NCBI GenBank assembly: GCA_916700875.1
Contig: CAKAKS010000034.1
Span: 16,769,718-16,833,717, forward strand
Origin: Sebastes aleutianus
Lineage: Eukaryota > Chordata > Actinopteri > Perciformes > Sebastidae
Length of the DNA: 64,000 bases
Direction: 5' to 3'
The translations under genes and the position numbers were made by a program. Under the pieces are notes generated by a model. The model had not been told where the DNA came from. It ran no database searches and saw only the letters and a program-made list of their open reading frames with translations. Below, one piece after another: positions 59,465 through 64,000 of this stretch; position 1 is the stretch's first letter; the number at the start of each line of letters is the position of its first letter.

Positions 59465-60378
59465 TACTCTATCAAAAAGCAAGCACAATTACAAGCCAAG
59501 TTTACCTTTCTGTAGGCCTATAAGGCAAGAATACTTAATTATACTTACTTTAAGTATATCTCGATCAAAAGATTAAGTACAAGTAGGACTATAAGCCAAG
59601 TATACTTAGACTTTTCTGTATACTTGTCAGTATAAACTTCGACGTTTCTGTATACTTGTCCGTATGAGCCAAGTATACTTAGACTTTTCTGTATACTTGT
59701 CCGTATAAGCCAAGTATACTTAGACTTTTCTGTATACTTGTCCAAATGAGCCAAGTATACTTAGTCTTCTCTGTATACTTTTCAGTATGAGCCAAGTATA
59801 CTTAGACTTTTCTGTATAATTGTCAGTATAAGCCAAGTATACTTAGACTTTTCTGTATACTTGTCAGTATAAACTTAGACGTTTCTGTATACTTGTCCGT
59901 ATGAGCCAAGTATACTTAGACTTTTCTGCATACTTGTCCGTATGAGCCAAGTATACTTAGACTTTTCTGTATACTTGTCCAAATGAGCCAAGTATACTTA
60001 GACTTTTCTGTATACTTGTCCGTATAAGCCAAGTATACTTAGACTTTTCTGTATACTTGTCCAAATGAGCCAAGTATACTTAGTCTTCTCTGTATAATTG
60101 TCAGTATGAGCCATGTATACTTAGACTTTTCTGTATAATTGTCAGTATAAGCCAAGTATACTTAGACTTTTCTGTATACATGTCAGTATAAACTAAGTAT
60201 ACTTAAACTTGTCTGTATACTTGTCAGTACTGTATGAGCCAAGTATACTTATGTATACTTTTGTGAAGTATATCTCTGATAAGTACATAAAAAGTAAACT
60301 GAAACTATACTCTCTTATTTTAAGTTTAAAGGAAGTATACTAATAGCACACTTGAATAAACTTCTTTTTGATAAGGGA
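59465..60378. mobile_element. TIR element with expanded 41-bp minisatellite
   Basis: Ends CTATCAAAAAGCAAGCAC and, mirrored, CCCTTATCAAAAAGAAG. Flanking interior matches the 34-kb copy (GTATATCTCGATCAAAAG; GATAAGTACATAAAAAGTAA). Between them lies the 41-bp minisatellite. Confidence 0.85.
59595..60240. repeat. 41-bp minisatellite with higher-order order
   Basis: GCCAAGTATACTTAGACTTT-type unit starts fall at 59595, 59668, 59709, 59750, 59791, 59832, 59905, 59946, 59987, 60028, 60069, 60110, 60151 and about 60192. Spacing is exactly 41 bp except two 73-bp steps, each a full unit plus a 32-bp shortened one. Each unit holds the palindrome AAGTATACTT and a second GTATACTT, so it can self-pair. Confidence 0.95.
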
Positions 60379-60399
60379 GTGCAATACAGGGTTAATCAT

Positions 60400-60880
60400 A
60401 AATGCTCCATATATAGTCTTCAAGGTAATAGATTGACATTGTGTGGGAAATTTCTGGAGAAGATTGCTACCATTCTGATGTTTGTACGGTAATTATGTAG
60501 CTGAAGCCAGCAGCCAGTTAGCTTAGCATAACAATTGGAAACAGGAGGAAACACCGAGCTTGATTGCATCAAAGGGAAACAGAATCCCCTCTCCAGCATC
60601 TCTAAAGGTCATCAATTAACATGTTATATCTTGTTTGTTTCATCCGTAGGCAACAAGTGTAAAAGCAACAATTTGCCATTTTATTGGGGGTTATGTACCA
60701 GACTACTTCTTGGCTGGGACCACTAACTTCTTAAACTCAGCATAACCTGTTAAGGAGTGAGCTTTAGAGGTGCTGGTAGGTGGATATATTTTACCTTTGG
60801 ATGGAGCCAGGCTAGCTGTTTCCAGTCTTTATTTCATTTTTATCTACAAGTACATACAAGTGTCTGGTTACCGTCTTTAA
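60400..60880 (+). repeat. TTAGCTTAGCATAAA-type dispersed repeat, fourth copy
   Basis: GCCAGCAGCCAGTTAGCTTA, GGAAACAGGAGGAAACACCG, GGTCATCAATTAACATGTTA, GGTTATGTACCAGACTACTT, and a reversed piece GGAGCCAGGCTAGCTGTTTC. Confidence 0.7.
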
Positions 60881-61555
60881 AGCTATTAGTGGCGAGGCTT
60901 TTGCCCAGCTTTCATTTAATTTTTGGCTCCGGGTGCAGCACAGACACATGTTCCTTTTGAACTTTCAAAGAGATCTTCCTCAGATCAAATATCTGCAGAT
61001 TTCCTGAGGATCAGCAGTAGATGAGCTCCAGTAGTGATTGAATCATACAAAACAACAGATAGATCTCCTTAACTTCTAACAGGTGGAGTAGTCAATGTAA
61101 AAAGAGTTCCTCAATCAGTGTCATGGAAAATGTACTGTACATATATGTGCACCGCTGTGTAAGTCAGATAAACCAATGGCATGTGCTCCAGGAGGATGGA
61201 AACGAGTTGTACAGCAATGGCAAACCGTGTGATAAAACATGTTTTCATATAATAAGCTTTTTGTTTGAGATGTATAAATCTGTCTAAATAAAATTCTCTC
61301 TGGAGATGAGTTTGAGATGGGATATCTCTGTTTAAAAAATGGAAACATCTCTCATTGTTCATGTAGGGAGTGAAGCCCTGACATGATCCAGATGCAGCCA
61401 GAGAGCAATTTTTAGGAAAAGCTTTCCTGAACACAGAACACAAAGTCAGCCTGTGATTAGATTATAGCGGCAGGCTATCGGTCAAACCCAGAAACACTGA
61501 TTCAATGCAAAATCTACATTCATACTTTTGCCATTATTTATTTTCTTTGGTGAGC
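60881..61555. other. intergenic, no recognised gene
   Basis: No gene or recognised repeat. Confidence 0.4.
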
Positions 61556-61559
61556 CCCT

Positions 61560-61880
61560 GACTCGACCTCTAGCGCCACCAGCAGGTCAAACACGTTCAT
61601 TCATCCAGTATTCTCAACTTCTACCAGATGGATTGACATGATATTTTGCACAACCATTCATGCTTCTCAGAGGATGAATCTTACTGACGGCGGTGATCCT
61701 CTGACTGATACTGCCACCATTCGGGTTTACATTTGTGGTTTTGACTTAAATGTCTCAACAGTTATTGGATGGATTGTCTTGAAATTTGGTACACACATTC
61801 AAGCCCCCCTCAGGATGAAGTGTAGTCGTTTTGGTGATCCCTTGACATTTCATGTACCGCCACCGTCGGATCAAAATTTA
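61560..61880. repeat. CACCAGCAGGTCAAA / CTCAGGATGAAG-type dispersed repeat
   Basis: CTCTAGCGCCACCAGCAGGTC, TCTCAGAGGATGAATCTTAC, TGGATTGTCTTGAAATTTGG and CCTTGACATTTCATG, the family seen at 21.8, 37.3 and 54.8 kb. Confidence 0.65.
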
Positions 61881-61904
61881 CATTTGCCTGATACTTTAGT
61901 TTAG

Positions 61905-62503
61905 TGGGCAACCTCCGGGTCTGAGAAGTGAAGCCAATGCTAAAGTCCCTTAAACTTGCATTCTTTCTAATAACCAGCAGGGGGCAACTCCTCTGGTTGC
62001 AAAAAGAAGTTTGATCGTATAGAAGTCTATGAGAAAATGAGCCTACTTGATTTATTACCTCAGTAAACATTGTAAACAGGAGATTATGGTCTCAATCACT
62101 AGTTTCAAGTCTTCTTCCATACAGCATTATGTTCATTTAGTAAATTATGGTCCCATTTAGAGTCAAATAGACCATAAAGCAGGGTAGCTTTAGGGCGTGG
62201 CTACCTTGTGATTGTCAGGTCGCTACCACGGCGTTGTCCGGTCTGGGAGTTGTCCGTGTTTTCGTCGTAGAACTTTAACCCTTTTACAGTGTGTTTTCAG
62301 TTCATGAGAGTTAATTGTAACTCACCTAACAATGTCTTATTCCGAGTTCAGTTGTACTTTGGCTCCACCCTCTTGTGTCACTTCTGGTTCCAAAAAACCA
62401 AGATGGCGACAGTCAAAATGCCGAACTTGAGGCTTCAAAACGGTAGTCCACAAACTAATGGGTGACGTCACGCTGACTATGTCCACTTCTTATATACAGT
62501 TTA
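61905..62503 (-). repeat. CRE-bearing dispersed repeat, copy 3
   Basis: Reverse orientation, full length: GGGCAACCTCCGGGTCTG to CTTCTTATATACAGTTTA. Perfect CRE TGACGTCA at 62463-62470. The stretch CCAAGATGGCGACAGTC marks the middle. Confidence 0.8.
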
Positions 62504-64000
62504 TGTTTATGACTAATTATACCTGTATGCTAACGTCAGTAAGTCTTGTTCTAGTTTGTGTGATTCAGTCCAGTAGTGATACCACTCGTATTTTCACAAG
62601 ATGCTCACTTTACCAGCCAGGACTCTTCGTTTCTATCCTTATGAATTACATTACTTAGAGTGAAAAGATTAGCCTTACTAGAAAAAAACAGGCAGAAGTC
62701 TCCCATCTCTCAAACAGCTGTGTGGTCAAAAACATGAAAGAGCACATGAGACACTGATCAAATGTAGGGGACATGAGGGACCAGAGCCTTTGATGCTTTT
62801 GTGCTTATTTTTTTCCCTGTATGACCATATGGGGAGACTCTGACAACAGGGTGTTTATCAGACATAAAGAGACTTAAATCAGCTGAGAGGACTTTGTTTG
62901 TTCTTCCCGGTACTTCACTGTGTTTCTGTGTTTCTTCACTGTTCACTCTCCTCTTTAATCCTTTTCTTTCTTTCCGCCATCAGAGCCCGTGAAAGTCCCT
63001 TGTGAGCTCCCGGTGTTTGGGATCATTGTGCTAACCACAACAAAGAGAAAACATCCCACATTTGTAAATCGCCTCTTGCCAGTTGGACAGGTTTTCTTAA
63101 ACAAGTTTTTCAGCAGGGGGAAAGGAAGTCTTCTCTTCTGCATCTCAGCAGCCAACAGCGTGGGTTAAGGGTGAAACGTGTGACCCAATCCGATCTAATT
63201 CGATTTTCACAATGTTTTACACAGTTGACACCTTCTTCTAAGCTCTCTGATGCAAGTCCTCTGTGTCTATTTACAGATCTTGAGTGCTGAGTGAGATCCC
63301 GAAGATTACTTTTATCATCAGCGCGATTCTTGTGAGCTGTGGGGGATTTATTAATCATAACATTGACTTGTTTCATTTCCAAGTTCTTCCCTTGTACATT
63401 ATTTGTTGCTTGTCTTTCCTTCATGGGAATTAATGTATTATTTCTAAGTCAGCCAGCTGTTTAACACTGAGCCCTTTTCTGAGACCAAATAAATACAACT
63501 ACCACTAAAAGGTGAAAAAAAAAGAAAATGTGTTTATCACCCTGGTTGGGCTTTCTTCATTGCCACCAGAGAGAATATAGCAGATAATCAATCATAAAAT
63601 ACTATATAGAAAAGTTGTGAAAGTCCTCAATTCAATAGCAGAACCATCTTTGACACCTTTGCTATGTCTCAAATGGATTATCATTTCATTAAGTCGGCAG
63701 CAGAAGAACTAAGGTTGCAATACACCAGGGTGTCAAGGACGATTTGGTCTGCATAGAAAAACCCACAGAGCAATCCAATACTAATAACAAATATAGAGCA
63801 TGTGGTAAAGTAGCCACATTTATTTCAGAAATTTGAAACATCTGGAGGACAGTTTGGAAACGTGTTAACGCCTCCATCCAAAGCTCATCTACAACACCTA
63901 AGAAGATATGGGTGTTGCAGCTAAAAGTCAAAAATGAGTGATCTACAATGATCAACAAAAATCCCCGAATCATCATCGCTTCAAAGCAGTCCAAGGTATG
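62504..64000. other. intergenic, right edge
   Basis: No coding exon or recognised repeat. A-rich run near 63513-63522. Confidence 0.4.

Noticed and set aside
59545..59754. 69-codon minus-strand ORF with repeated DKYTEKSKYTWLI
   Set aside because: Translation of the 41-bp minisatellite, not a repeat protein.
59595..60240. CRISPR-like array
   Set aside because: Direct repeats without unique spacers in a vertebrate genome; it is a minisatellite.

Overview
The window is vertebrate nuclear DNA, most likely from a percomorph teleost. Three things support this: a compact multi-exon gene with GT/AG introns, a gene product that is plainly fish-type VEGF-A, and a dense population of dispersed repeats of kinds familiar from teleost genomes (tRNA-derived SINEs, TTAA-flanked and hAT-like MITEs, GCTAACATG-type and TTAGGTTTAGGCAAC-type repeats). 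There are no bacterial-style genes. Nearly all open reading frames longer than 60 codons are chance ORFs.

The left quarter (about 1-16,000) holds one gene on the minus strand: vascular endothelial growth factor A. I could place all eight coding exons to the base by splice sites, phase and homology: exon 1 14102-14049, exon 2 11785-11743, exon 3 10932-10736, exon 4 9788-9712, exon 5 6852-6820, exon 6 3861-3787, exon 7 2243-2100, exon 8 1327-1306. They total 645 nt, a 214-residue precursor plus stop. Exons 3 and 4 have exactly the mammalian lengths (197 and 77 nt). The junctions from exon 4 to exon 8 are all phase 2, so exon 6, or exons 6 and 7, can be skipped in frame (189 and 141 residues), as for human VEGF189/165/121. 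The 3' UTR fills the left edge. Upstream lie a long presumed 5' UTR with a GAA-rich tract and a CpG-rich block near 15,720-15,900 that carries a tandem pair of hypoxia-response-type TACGTG sites. The protein leans towards the vegfab paralogue, but I cannot settle vegfaa versus vegfab without a tree.

From about 16,000 to 64,000 I find no protein-coding exon that I can defend. This stretch is a repeat-rich intergenic region upstream of vegfa. It contains a foldback element whose loop is inverted between two copies (24.6 and 28.2 kb), a 41-bp minisatellite inside a terminal-inverted-repeat element that is expanded at 59.6 kb but has a single unit at 34.2 kb, and a nested transposon (56.7-58.4 kb). 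It also holds three full copies of a repeat that each carry a perfect CRE (TGACGTCA), tRNA-derived SINEs, several microsatellites, and repeat-poor islands that could hold distal regulatory elements. Three isolated signals in this region deserve a look: a CCAAT/TATA promoter-like module at 41.25-41.4 kb, a perfect RFX X-box palindrome at 38.58 kb, and an exon-like segment with good splice sites at 52.6 kb.
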